Origin: Atopobiaceae bacterium
GTDB lineage: Bacteria > Actinomycetota > Coriobacteriia > Coriobacteriales > Atopobiaceae
NCBI GenBank assembly: GCA_017545665.1
Contig: JAFWKQ010000079.1
Location: 47,303-111,302, forward strand
Direction: 5' to 3'
Length of the DNA: 64,000 nt
The position numbers were made by a program, and so were the translations under genes. Below, piece by piece: positions 54,065 to 62,753 of the stretch (the first letter of the stretch is position 1; each line of letters starts with the position of its first letter). Below the pieces are notes generated by a model. It worked only from the letters and a program-made list of their open reading frames with translations, was not told where the DNA came from and did no database searches.

Positions 54065-54673
54065 TCAGACGATCCCGTATCCGGACGTGCTCTTCTTGTC
54101 GTCTGCGGGCAGCAGGAAGCCAACCGCCGCGCCCACGACGCCTCCCGCGATGTGGCCCAGGTAGCTCACGTTGTCGCGCACGAAGAAGGCGCCGTAGATC
54201 TGCTGGCCAAAGTACAGCACGGCGACGAGGATAAAGGTAAGCGGCAGCTCCCCCTCGCGCAAGCTCGTTACCGACGAGAGCAGGATGAAGGTGAACACGA
54301 CCCCACTCGCGCCAAGAACGCCCGAGTGCAGAATCGCGACGTTTGCGATGCTCGCCGCGAGCGCGCTTGCGAGGATTATGCCCACGAGCCTTCCCGAGCC
54401 GTACTTCTCCTCGAGCAGCGGCCCGAGGAGTAGGATGTAGGACATGTTGCCGATGAGGTGGTCCCAGCCTGCGTGTCCGAAGATATGGGTGACGAGGCAG
54501 AGGTAGGCGAGCGGGTCGGTCCACGGGCCTGGTCGCGCGGTGAAGAACGCCCGCGTGGTGGCGCCGCCCGTGAGCGTGCTCAGTACCTGCACGCCCACGC
54601 AGATGAAGACAAACCCCAGAACCACGGGGGAGTTGAACGTGATCTTGGGCAGTCGCCCCTTGCGCGCGTTCAT
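54065..54673 (-). CDS. Rhomboid-family intramembrane serine protease
   Basis: ATG 54673 has AAGGAGG upstream. The 202-residue protein has six membrane helices; HIFGHAGWDHLIGNMSYILLLG carries the family HxxxN-like motif, VLGASGVVFTF the nucleophile Ser in GxSG, and VSYLGHIAGGVVGA the catalytic His. Rhomboids cut membrane-spanning substrates inside the bilayer. Nearby substrates cannot be named. It is separated from the SEC-C gene by the palindromic repeat. Confidence 0.92.
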   Translation of the reverse strand: MNARKGRLPKITFNSPVVLGFVFICVGVQVLSTLTGGATTRAFFTARPGPWTDPLAYLCLVTHIFGHAGWDHLIGNMSYILLLGPLLEEKYGSGRLVGIILASALAASIANVAILHSGVLGASGVVFTFILLSSVTSLREGELPLTFILVAVLYFGQQIYGAFFVRDNVSYLGHIAGGVVGAAVGFLLPADDKKSTSGYGIV

Positions 54674-54805
54674 GTTGCGTACCTCCTTGCATGGCAGGAC
54701 CGTTGGCTGCGGTAATTATATGGGTAAGCCCCATTGCGGCAAAAGGGGTTAAGTCCAGCGGCCTCTTGCTTGGGGTATCTGGTGACCGTGCGCATGATGA
54801 CCGCG

Positions 54806-54976
54806 TTACCGAATTTGGGGCAGCATGGCGAGCCTGATGACGTCCGAGTGTGAGTCCTGCTTCTCTGCGGATAGGGCTGCCATCTCTTCGAATATCGTCG
54901 CCTTCAGTGCGGCGACCAGCTCCTCCTTCAGCTGCCAAGGCAGCCGGAGCGCGTTCTGTAGTACACTCTCATTCAT
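54806..54976 (-). CDS. Small protein, 56 aa, unknown
   Basis: ATG 54976 follows ACAGGAGGG at a good distance and the frame ends at TAA 54806. The sequence MNESVLQNALRLPWQLKEEL, then VAALKATIFEEMAALSAEK, is helical with an amphipathic stretch, resembling the N-terminus of short antitoxin-like or regulatory proteins. No partner toxin gene is adjacent. It lies between the rhomboid gene and the divergent 55126 gene. Confidence 0.6.
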   Translation of the reverse strand: MNESVLQNALRLPWQLKEELVAALKATIFEEMAALSAEKQDSHSDVIRLAMLPQIR

Positions 54977-55125
54977 GGGGCCCTCCTGTCCGTTGGCTTA
55001 TTTTGTGACACCAACGATACGGGAGGGTCTGGACGGTAACCAGGCGTCTAGCTATAACAGCAGCGGTCTAACAGTTATATACTTTATTATGAGTTCTGGC
55101 GATGACGGGAAGCGTATAGGACACC

Positions 55126-57273
55126 ATGGGACGGTTTATATTCATATCCTTGACCTCATGCGTTGCCATGATGGCCGTGGGCATGGCCGTGGCCACGGTG
55201 ATCGGAGTGCTTCTTGGACATGTGCTCCAGAAGGGGGAGATGGTCCGGAGATACCTCGCCTGGTCCGCGATAGCCCTGCTCGCGATTGTGCTGGTGGACG
55301 TGTTTGTCTTCAATCGAGACGCGGTCGGCACGTTCTCGCTGACTCCGGTGGACGTCTCTGACGAAATCAAGTTGCAGGAGGGCGACCAGGCGGAGTTGGA
55401 CGGCCTGTCGATGGAATCGAAAACCGTCGAGGTCACCTTTAGGGGGCCAAATAGGGAATACGGCGTGGAGGCCTACCTGAAGGACGAGAGCAGCAGCGAG
55501 GAATTCATGCTCGCGGACGAGAGAACGGTGATTCCGGAAAGCGAGAGATGGGGGACGCGGGTTCTGAGGCTCAGGAGCAAGGGCAACCTCAAGGCGCTGA
55601 GGCTCCGTTGGGGTTCGATTGAGGAACTGAAGGACGGAGATGGATCCGGCAAGAGTGGCCTGGAGCTGACGTCCGTCCGAATAAACGTGCCGATGCCCTA
55701 CAGGCCTGGCTACCTGAGGTTCGCGCTCGTCGGGTCGATAGCGCTGTTCGCTTTGGCAATACGCGTCTTCGAGCTCTGGAGAATCCGATTCGACCCGAAT
55801 TCGCGCAGGCAGAAGGTCTTATACGCCGTCTGCGGAATGCTGATGCTTTGCCCCGTACTGGCCGTCAACATCCTCACGACCCCAAAGGATCCCGCGAGGT
55901 TCCCCCTGGCGCAGGCCGTCGAGTACCCGTTCCAAAAGCCGATAGAGGAGATGGATAACCAGGCCCATGCGATCATGTTCGACACGCTGTTCCATGGTGG
56001 CGTGGTGCAGAGCGAGCCACCGTCGGGACTTCTCGAGCTGGAGAATCCATACGACTTTAGCAAGCGCAAGGCGGAGGGCGTGAGCGTCCTTTGGGACTAC
56101 GCGCTCTTCAACGGCCGTGTGTACACCTACTTTGGAATGACGCCGGTGCTCGTCGTGTACGCGCCATACTACCTCCTGTTCGGTGTCCTCCCCTCGTACG
56201 TCACGGCGGCCCTGATACTGGCCCTCGTTGCGACGATTGGCGTCTGCCTTACCGTGTGGGAGACGGCGCGCCGCTTCGCGAGTAACACGAGTTTTTTGGG
56301 AGTGGCTCTTTCGTTCGTGTCCGTCGCGTTGGGAAGTTGCATCCTCATGCTCCAGAGCTGCACGGACAAGTACTACCTCTCGTGCCTGTCGACGGCGGCG
56401 TTCTTCTTCCTGACGCTGTGGTCCGCCTTGTTTGCGTGCAGGCTATCGACGAGGGCGGCGCTGCCCATGTTCGCGCTGAGCGGGCTCTTCTCCGTGCTCC
56501 TTGTGTGGTCGCGGGCAGGTGGGTTCGTCTCGGCTGCGGGATGGTTGCTGCCGCTGTTCGTGGGGGTGCTGCTGGACAAAGAGCTCTCGTGGAGGGAACG
56601 GGCGGTCAGGGCTGGATGCTACCTTGTCCCCGCGCTTGCGGGTGCCGCGGCCATATGCTACTTCAACGCGATCCGATTCGGGTCGCCGCTGGACTTCGGA
56701 CAGTCGTACCAGCTCACCGTGAGCGACGTACGATACAACACGCTGGATGTGGGGAACGTGCTGGTCGCGATGTGGTATTACCTGTGCAACGGGATCAACG
56801 TTAGCGCGGACTTCCCCTGGGTGGTGCTGTCCAAGGGCGCTGTAAACCACACAGGCAACTACATGTACTACAGCATCAACTTCAGCGTTCTTGTTGTACC
56901 GATTACGTGGGGCCTGTTCGTGCTGAGGGTGCGCGACCGGCACGACCGACCTAAGGTTGTCCCCGTGCTAGCGGTGGCGCTCCTCGCGGCTCTTGTCTGC
57001 GCGTTGATGGACTACTGCGTTGGTGGCGTGCACATTAGGTACGTCTGCGACATCCTCCCGACGCTCTGCCTGCTAGGGTCGATCGGGTTTATGAGATACA
57101 TCGGACAGGAGAACAATGTGGCCGATCCTCTTCCGACGGGGCTCCTCGTCGTCACCTCGGTGCTTACCGCGGCGCTGGCGCTTAGCCTGACGTTCGGGAA
57201 CGAGCGAAACTACATCAGGCTATTGAGGCCCGATGCATATACGTACGTGGCCGACCAGCTGTCGATTGAGTAA
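55126..57273 (+). CDS. Polytopic membrane protein with external beta-rich domain, GT-C-like, 715 aa
   Basis: ATG 55126 has an AGGA-type site. Two N-terminal helices (residues ~5-60) are followed by an external ~140-residue beta-rich domain (VEVTFRGPNREYGVEAYL, TRVLRLRSKGNLKALRLRWG), then about nine helices. The loop EEMDNQAHAIMFDTLFHGGV and YFGMTPVLVVYAPYYL are typical of large actinobacterial GT-C-like membrane proteins. The C-terminus has RYVCDILPTLCLLGSIGF. It precedes the flavoprotein gene by 30 bp and is probably co-transcribed, suggesting a role in assembling galactofuranose-type or similar glycans. Confidence 0.68.
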   Translation: MGRFIFISLTSCVAMMAVGMAVATVIGVLLGHVLQKGEMVRRYLAWSAIALLAIVLVDVFVFNRDAVGTFSLTPVDVSDEIKLQEGDQAELDGLSMESKTVEVTFRGPNREYGVEAYLKDESSSEEFMLADERTVIPESERWGTRVLRLRSKGNLKALRLRWGSIEELKDGDGSGKSGLELTSVRINVPMPYRPGYLRFALVGSIALFALAIRVFELWRIRFDPNSRRQKVLYAVCGMLMLCPVLAVNILTTPKDPARFPLAQAVEYPFQKPIEEMDNQAHAIMFDTLFHGGVVQSEPPSGLLELENPYDFSKRKAEGVSVLWDYALFNGRVYTYFGMTPVLVVYAPYYLLFGVLPSYVTAALILALVATIGVCLTVWETARRFASNTSFLGVALSFVSVALGSCILMLQSCTDKYYLSCLSTAAFFFLTLWSALFACRLSTRAALPMFALSGLFSVLLVWSRAGGFVSAAGWLLPLFVGVLLDKELSWRERAVRAGCYLVPALAGAAAICYFNAIRFGSPLDFGQSYQLTVSDVRYNTLDVGNVLVAMWYYLCNGINVSADFPWVVLSKGAVNHTGNYMYYSINFSVLVVPITWGLFVLRVRDRHDRPKVVPVLAVALLAALVCALMDYCVGGVHIRYVCDILPTLCLLGSIGFMRYIGQENNVADPLPTGLLVVTSVLTAALALSLTFGNERNYIRLLRPDAYTYVADQLSIE

Positions 57274-57303
57274 TTAGGACTGTATTCAGAACGGAGTTTT
57301 GAC

Positions 57304-58869
57304 ATGCCACAGAAGAAGAAGGCCGTAATCATCGGCGCGGGTCCTGCGGGCCTCACCGCGGCGCATGACCTGCTGAGTCGCGCGGGCGACGAGTGGGACG
57401 TCACGGTGCTCGAGGGGACCCAGGAGGTCGGCGGCATATCGCGTACGGTGCGGCACAACGGCAACCGCATGGACATAGGCGGGCACCGGTTCTTCTCCAA
57501 GGAGCGGCGCGTGACGGACTGGTGGCAGGAGCGCATGCCCATGCAGGGCGCTCCCTCCTTCGACGACCGCATGCTCGGGCGCGAGTCCCCGCTCGCGGAG
57601 GGCGGCCCGGACCCGGAGACGGAGGACCGCGTCATGCTCACGCGCTCCCGCGTGTCGCGCATCTACTACGGCCACAAGTTCTTCGACTACCCCGTGTCGC
57701 TCAGCCCCAAGACGCTTCGCGCCATGGGACCGGTGACCACGATGGGCGTCGGGTTCTCCTACATCAAGTCGCGGGCTCGCAAGCTTCCCGAGACGAGCCT
57801 GGAGAACTTCTACATCAACCGGTTCGGAAAGAGGCTCTACTCCATGTTCTTCGAGGGGTACACCGAGAAGCTCTGGGGGCGTCACCCGCGCGACATCTCG
57901 GCGGACTGGGGTGCGCAGCGCGTGAAGGGCCTCTCCATCGTGGCCGTGCTGAAGGATGCGGTCGCCAAGGCCACGGGACGCAAGGACGCGAAGAGCACCG
58001 AGACCTCCCTCATCGAGCGCTTCAGCTACCCCAAGTACGGTCCCGGCCAGCTGTGGGAGCAGGTGGCCGACGAGGTGGAGACCATGGGCGGCCACGTCGT
58101 ACGGGGTGCCCTGGTGACCGATCTCGCGATTGGCGAGGGCGGCGCCGTGACGGCCGTCACCTGCGCGGACGGAACCGAGCACCCCTGCGACGTCTGCATG
58201 TCCACGATGCCGCTCAGGGACCTGGTGCCCGCGCTGGGAGACGCGCCCGGGGGGATCGCCGCCATCGCCGAGGGCCTGCCGTACCGCGACTTCGTGACGG
58301 TGGGGCTGCTGGTTCCCAAGCTGGAGCTCAGGAACGAGACGAACGTGCGCACGCTGGGCAACATCGTGCCCGACAACTGGATCTACGTGCAGGACTCGTC
58401 GGTTAAGCTCGGGCGCATCCAGGTGTTCAACAACTGGTCGCCATACATGGTCGCCGATCCCGCGGGCACGGTGTGGATCGGGCTCGAGTACTTCTGCTCC
58501 GAGGGCGACGAGTTCTGGGAGATGGGCGAGGGCGAGCGCGTGTCGATGGCGACGCGCGAGCTCGTGTCCATGGGCGTGCTCTCTGCCGGCACCGAGGTGC
58601 TCGACAGCCATGTGGAGAAGGTTAAGAAGGCGTACCCCGCCTACTTCGACACCTACGGGCGCATCGACGAGCTCGTGGAGTGGCTGGACACGCACCCCAA
58701 CCTGTTCTGCCTGGGGCGCAACGGTCAGCACCGCTACAACAACATGGACCACTCCATGATGACCGCGTTCGAGGCCGTTGACGACCTGCTGGCGGGAAGG
58801 ACCGACCGCTCCAACGTGTGGAACGTGAACACCGAGGTGGAGTACCACGAGGAGAAGGCCGGTGAGTAG
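57304..58869 (+). CDS. FAD-dependent oxidoreductase, UDP-galactopyranose mutase-like
   Basis: The 521-residue protein starts with a GxGxxG dinucleotide-binding fold ([17 protein letters not shown], then a Glu in [15 protein letters not shown]) and keeps [11 protein letters not shown] and [21 protein letters not shown], motifs shared with UDP-galactopyranose mutase and related amine-oxidase-type enzymes. LWGRHP and the C-terminal [18 protein letters not shown] support this. The true mutase is about 370-400 residues, so this is the longer protein often annotated as UGM-like in actinobacteria. It likely interconverts or oxidises a sugar nucleotide for the adjacent membrane glycosyltransferases. 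A long antisense frame is a GC-rich shadow. Confidence 0.82.
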   Translation: MPQKKKAVIIGAGPAGLTAAHDLLSRAGDEWDVTVLEGTQEVGGISRTVRHNGNRMDIGGHRFFSKERRVTDWWQERMPMQGAPSFDDRMLGRESPLAEGGPDPETEDRVMLTRSRVSRIYYGHKFFDYPVSLSPKTLRAMGPVTTMGVGFSYIKSRARKLPETSLENFYINRFGKRLYSMFFEGYTEKLWGRHPRDISADWGAQRVKGLSIVAVLKDAVAKATGRKDAKSTETSLIERFSYPKYGPGQLWEQVADEVETMGGHVVRGALVTDLAIGEGGAVTAVTCADGTEHPCDVCMSTMPLRDLVPALGDAPGGIAAIAEGLPYRDFVTVGLLVPKLELRNETNVRTLGNIVPDNWIYVQDSSVKLGRIQVFNNWSPYMVADPAGTVWIGLEYFCSEGDEFWEMGEGERVSMATRELVSMGVLSAGTEVLDSHVEKVKKAYPAYFDTYGRIDELVEWLDTHPNLFCLGRNGQHRYNNMDHSMMTAFEAVDDLLAGRTDRSNVWNVNTEVEYHEEKAGE

Positions 58870-58870
58870 C

Positions 58871-58926
58871 GCCAAAAAGCTGACAAGTGATCTGTCCCCT
58901 TGTCAGCTGTCCCTTGTCAGCTTTTT
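58871..58926 (+). terminator. Intrinsic terminator made of GCTGACAAG repeats
   Basis: AAAAAGCTGACAAG (58874-58887) pairs with CTTGTCAGCTTTTT (58913-58926) as a 14-pair stem ending in a T-run, two bases after the flavoprotein stop. An internal CTTGTCAGCT (58899-58908) allows an alternative fold. The same sequence occurs inverted at 53991-54044 and in a partial form at 60743-60760. Confidence 0.75.
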
Positions 58927-58999
58927 CTGGAAGAGTTCCGTTGAAACAGTTGTGATACCATGAGTTTCCTAGCTGGATTTCGTCTGGTGGGAGTACGCG

Positions 59000-60739
59000 T
59001 TGGAAAGAGTTCGACAGATTCTGGCTGGATGCATATTGGGCTGCTTTGCCATTGTCTCCTTCTTTCTGTTTGCCTTGTGCCTTTCCAGTACCGCGTATAT
59101 GGAAATCAGCCTATTTGAGGTTACGTTCCAACTCCCCGACAACCCTCTTGTAAACCTGCTGGTCATTGCCCTGTTCGTCGTGGGGCTGTGCCTGGTGTGC
59201 AAAGCGCGCTGCCTCCAGGGCATTAGGCTATGGCTTGCCGGCGACAGGGGCTACAAGATCATGCGCGCGGTTTTTCTGGGCTGCCTGTTTGCGGTTGGCT
59301 TCGCCTGGGCATTCCTGTTTCCCCCGTCCATGCGGGCCGACCAGGTGATTGTGCACAAGGCGGCAGTCAACTCGTTGGCCGGTGACTGGAGCGCCTTTAA
59401 GCCGGGGGAGTATCTTGACATGTTCCCCCATCAAGCAGGTCTCTTTCTCATCGAGAGGACGCTCGTATCTATTTTTGGCAATCGGCTCTCCGTAAGGGTG
59501 TTCCAAGTTTCGAACGCAGTCGCGCTGGTTGTGTTTTATGCCGCGGCAGTTGGGATTATGGGCAAGATGGGGGCCGGAAGGCTTCCGCGGTTGCTCGCGC
59601 TGACGCTTGGCTTGGTATTCGCACCTCTTTGGCAGTACGTCACGTTTGTTTATGGCAACATGTGGTGCCTTGGCCTAACCACGCTGGCGCTGTACTTTGA
59701 GCTCGTGTTTTTGCAGGACGGTCAACGGATCGCCGCTGCGGTGGCCTCGGTGGCTGCGGTTGTCCTCGCCTTGGTTTTTAAGGACTCCGGGAAGATCGTG
59801 GTAATTGCCATGATTATCTTGTGCCTTCTGGCTCGGCGGTGTGACCCAGCGAATGGTGGTGCGCATTTTGCGCCGCGTGCGATACCCGTCTGGATTCCGA
59901 GGGTCGCCTACGCGGGCGCGCTTGTTGCGGTTCTTCTCTTCTGGTCTGCCGTTCCACGGGCCATCTGCAGGTCCATGAGCGGACAGGATCTGAACCAAGG
60001 CGCCTCTGCGTGGAGCTTTCTTGCCATGGGTATCCAGGAAGGGGATATGGAATGCGGCTGGTACACCGGATACAGCATTGATTCCTATAAGGAGGCGGGA
60101 TTTAACACGGAGGCGCAGTCGGCTATTGCGAAGCGGCTGATAGCGGATCGCCTGCACGACTTTGCTGAGAATCCCTCTTCGTGCGTCCGATTCTACGCGC
60201 GAAAGATCGCGTCGCAGTGGAACAATCCGAGCTTCCAGGGGCTGTGGATTTTGCAGCTTTTGAACCCGTCGGCCGACCTCAGCCCATTGGCTCGCAGGCT
60301 CATGGAACAGCGGTTTACCAGCCAGGAGGTGTTCGTCCTCAACTTCGTGCAGGCGATTATCCTGTTTGGCGCACTGGCCTGGGCGCTTTTTGTTCCATGG
60401 TCGGGAGACGGCGCGGATGCCCGAAACGTCGTGTTGGCCTTGGTGGTTTTGGGCGGATTCGTATGCCACATGTTCTGGGAGGCTAAGTGTCAGTACGCGT
60501 TGGTGTACTTCGTGCTGCTTATCCCTTTGGCGGCAATTGGGTACTCGTTACTCGTGCGTGCGATATTGAGACGAAGGCGACCTCGGGTGGAGGCGCCAAA
60601 GGTTGTGGTCGTCGCACTGTTTGCCGCGCTGTGGCTGGCCTTTGTCTTCACGGGCGGGCTGCGGGCCGTGACGTGCGATGCCGAGGCGTATGAGACGTAC
60701 CTCGCCAGCGATCCCGTTCCAGCGATTCTTGGCAAGTAG
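59000..60739 (+). CDS. Polytopic membrane glycosyltransferase-like protein (GT-C fold), 579 aa
   Basis: TTG 59000 follows GGTGGGAG. About eleven membrane helices frame a large external loop with QEGDMECGWYTGYSIDSYKEAGFN and the C-terminal HMFWEAKCQYALVYFVLLIP. These phrases parallel the 6953-8671 protein, a paralogue of similar length. The early segment MRADQVIVHKAAVNSLAG may carry the catalytic acidic residue of GT-C enzymes. The gene follows the terminator and so is probably a separate unit. It likely transfers a lipid-linked sugar outside the membrane; substrate unknown. Confidence 0.7.
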   Translation: MERVRQILAGCILGCFAIVSFFLFALCLSSTAYMEISLFEVTFQLPDNPLVNLLVIALFVVGLCLVCKARCLQGIRLWLAGDRGYKIMRAVFLGCLFAVGFAWAFLFPPSMRADQVIVHKAAVNSLAGDWSAFKPGEYLDMFPHQAGLFLIERTLVSIFGNRLSVRVFQVSNAVALVVFYAAAVGIMGKMGAGRLPRLLALTLGLVFAPLWQYVTFVYGNMWCLGLTTLALYFELVFLQDGQRIAAAVASVAAVVLALVFKDSGKIVVIAMIILCLLARRCDPANGGAHFAPRAIPVWIPRVAYAGALVAVLLFWSAVPRAICRSMSGQDLNQGASAWSFLAMGIQEGDMECGWYTGYSIDSYKEAGFNTEAQSAIAKRLIADRLHDFAENPSSCVRFYARKIASQWNNPSFQGLWILQLLNPSADLSPLARRLMEQRFTSQEVFVLNFVQAIILFGALAWALFVPWSGDGADARNVVLALVVLGGFVCHMFWEAKCQYALVYFVLLIPLAAIGYSLLVRAILRRRRPRVEAPKVVVVALFAALWLAFVFTGGLRAVTCDAEAYETYLASDPVPAILGK

Positions 60740-60869
60740 TGCGCAAAAGCTGACGAGGGAACAGACCCAACGCCATTGAGCTAAGCATGGCCAGAATCCG
60801 GTTCCACAAAAGGCCTGCCTGCGGTGCCCCTTTTGCTATCGCTCGTGGCTTTGGTAACGCTCGTGGTGT

Positions 60870-61066
60870 TCACGCAAAACGGACCCCCTTTCGCTTCCAT
60901 ATCGGGCTTAGTGTTTGGTTTTCTGGGGCCCGCATTTACGGGTCCGCATTTTCGGCCTTTCTACCTGCGGCGATGCGAGGCACCATAGTGCCCGTACGGG
61001 AGACGGCGCCCCAGATTTCAAACACTAAGGCCACTTCGGAAGTGAAAGGGGGTCCGTTTTGCGTGA
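60870..61066. mobile_element. MITE-like palindromic element, copy 2 (197 bp)
   Basis: It has the same length and 29-bp terminal inverted repeats (60870-60898 and 61038-61066, one mismatch between arms) as the copy at 25547-25743, and matches it along the whole length with scattered differences. Two copies 35 kb apart with identical ends point to transposition or gene conversion rather than chance. Confidence 0.85.
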
Positions 61067-61083
61067 TCCCGGTTTTGTTGGCA

Positions 61084-61173
61084 GGGTGCGCCGCGGTGGC
61101 CGTCGGGTGGGGCCAAAAAGTTGGCAGGGTGCGCCTTCGGGTGCGCCGCGGTGGCCGTCGGGTGGGGCCAAAA
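61084..61173 (+). repeat. 35-bp direct repeat, two copies
   Basis: The 35 bases at 61084-61118 recur at 61139-61173 (beginning GGGTGCGCCGCGGTGGCC). A shorter GGCAGGGTGCGCC phrase lies between them. It is GC-rich and borders the MITE-like element. Confidence 0.75.
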
Positions 61174-61332
61174 GAGCGGTGCGGCGCTTTTCTCAACACG
61201 TTTGCCGCCAATGCCACCAGTGCCAATCGAACAAGCTCTGGAGGAACCGCGTACTCGGAGGCTGCATGGCTTGGCCCGCTGCGCGGATGGGAATACTCGT
61301 CGGAACCTGTTGTCTATATAAAGGAGTGAATT

Positions 61333-61851
61333 ATGAACAATACAGGTTTTATCGCACGAATTCGCAACGGAAGGGGCGGCATTGCAGGCTTTGCCGTCTT
61401 GGTTGGGCTGCCGCTCGTGGTGGGCGGCACGTCTGCGCTGCTCACGGCAGATGCCATGGCGCAGTTTGGGCGTCTTGCGCAGCCGCCCTTGTCTCCGCCG
61501 GCATGGCTGTATCCCGTGGCGTGGACGGTGCTTTATGTGCTCATGGGTCTGGCGAGCTACCGCCTTTTCGTAGCGACGCCCGCCGATGTCAATGCAGCTC
61601 GCGTGCGCAGACTTGCCCTTGTGGCGTATGGTGTGCAGCTCGTGCTCAACTTCCTGTGGTCTCTGGTGTTCTTTGGCGCGGGACTCTATTGGGTGGCGTT
61701 CGTGGTTCTTCTGGCCATGTGGGCGCTCATAATCGCGATTGTTGTGTTGTCGAGAAAGGTTGACCGCGTGGCATGCGGACTTATGGTGCCTTATCTCGCG
61801 TGGATAACATTTGCCGCGTATCTAAACATTGGGGTTGCCGCACTCAACTAA
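61333..61851 (+). CDS. TspO/MBR family tryptophan-rich membrane protein
   Basis: ATG 61333 has AAGGAG upstream. The 172-residue protein has five helices, with FGRLAQPPLSPPAWLYPVAWTVLYVLMG (PPxWxFxxVWTxLY-like signature), LNFLWSLVFFGAGLYW and LVPYLAWITFAAYLN, the conserved TspO motifs. TspO proteins bind porphyrins and may photo-oxidise or regulate them. It is a stand-alone gene, followed by a strong hairpin. Its relation to the glycan genes is not evident. Confidence 0.9.
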   Translation: MNNTGFIARIRNGRGGIAGFAVLVGLPLVVGGTSALLTADAMAQFGRLAQPPLSPPAWLYPVAWTVLYVLMGLASYRLFVATPADVNAARVRRLALVAYGVQLVLNFLWSLVFFGAGLYWVAFVVLLAMWALIIAIVVLSRKVDRVACGLMVPYLAWITFAAYLNIGVAALN

Positions 61852-61870
61852 ACGAAGACGAGACCTGCGA

Positions 61871-61908
61871 GGCGGACCCCGAGTTGCGTTTTCAACTCGG
61901 GGTCCGCC
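61871..61908 (+). terminator. Strong hairpin after tspO-like gene
   Basis: A perfect 16-pair stem (61871-61886 with 61893-61908) closes a six-base loop CGTTTT. It begins 20 bp after the TspO stop. No long T-run follows, so it may terminate weakly or protect the transcript end. Confidence 0.6.
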
Positions 61909-62021
61909 CTTAACTTGGGGGCTGTTCCGAAGTTGGGGTCCCTAAGTTTGCCGCCCGCCTGCTGCAACGTGGTATCATCGCACCTAGCTGCAAAGCAACC
62001 GTACGAAGAAGAGGTGCGCAT

Positions 62022-62753
62022 ATGCCAACCCATGCCGTCATAATAGCCGCGGGATCGGGCACCCGCATGGGGCAGGACATCCCCAAGCAGTTCATAAACG
62101 TGCACGACAAGCCGGTGCTCGTCTACACCCTGGAAGGCTTCCAGCGCCACCCGGACATCGACGACATAACCCTGGTGTGCCTGTCGGGCTGGGAGGAGGT
62201 CGCGCGCGCCTACGCGAGCCAGTTCGGCATCGACAAGCTGCGCGAGATCGTGCCCGGCGGCGCGAGCGGCCAGGAGTCCATACGCAACGGCGTGATGGCC
62301 GTGGAGGCCTCCGGCGCCGACGCGGGCGACCTGGTGGTGATCCACGACGGCATCCGCCCGCTGGTGGACGCGGGCGTGCTCTCCGACGTTGTGCGTGTGG
62401 CCGCCGAGAGGGGCAACGCCGTCACCAGCCTGCCCTACAACGAGCAGATTTTCGTGGTGGACGAGGACAAGCCCGAGACGACCACCGAGTTCATCCCGCG
62501 TGAGACGCTGCGGCGCGTCTCCACCCCGCAGGCGTACCGGCTGGGCGAGCTCGCCGACGCCTACCGCGAGGCCTTCGCCACCGGCGTCGGCGTGGGCGGC
62601 AGCCACTACACCAACACCATGATGGTGGCGCTGGGCCACCGCCTCAACTTCGCGGCGGGCTCGGACCGCAACATCAAGCTGACGACCACCGACGACCTGG
62701 AGATGTTCAAGGCGTGGCTGGAGCTGGAGGAGGACACGTGGCTGAAGAAGTAG
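62022..62753 (+). CDS. Cytidylyltransferase, TarI/IspD-like
   Basis: The 243-residue protein starts AVIIAAGSGTRMGQDIPKQF, the IspD/TarI nucleotide-binding loop, and has LVCLSGWEEVARAY, IVPGGASGQESIRNG and VIHDGIRPLVD, which resemble ribitol-5-phosphate cytidylyltransferases (TarI) of teichoic-acid pathways more than MEP-pathway IspD. It would make a CDP-activated polyol phosphate or CDP-methylerythritol. The next gene overlaps it by 16 bases and is a sugar/polyol epimerase-reductase type enzyme, as in tarIJ-like pairs, supporting a role in glycan building. IspD cannot be excluded. Confidence 0.8.
   Translation: MPTHAVIIAAGSGTRMGQDIPKQFINVHDKPVLVYTLEGFQRHPDIDDITLVCLSGWEEVARAYASQFGIDKLREIVPGGASGQESIRNGVMAVEASGADAGDLVVIHDGIRPLVDAGVLSDVVRVAAERGNAVTSLPYNEQIFVVDEDKPETTTEFIPRETLRRVSTPQAYRLGELADAYREAFATGVGVGGSHYTNTMMVALGHRLNFAAGSDRNIKLTTTDDLEMFKAWLELEEDTWLKK

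Larger units (their letters stand above)
60740..61332. other. 593-bp intergenic region with a MITE-like element and tandem repeat
   Basis: Besides the elements listed separately no gene is supported; frames at 60787-61329 on the plus strand overlap the repeats and have no site. A partial GCTGACAAG-type repeat begins at 60743. Confidence 0.6.

Noticed and set aside
57286..58875. 529-aa open frame antisense to the flavoprotein
   Set aside because: A shadow of GC-rich coding; the plus strand has clear motifs and a ribosome site, the minus frame has none.
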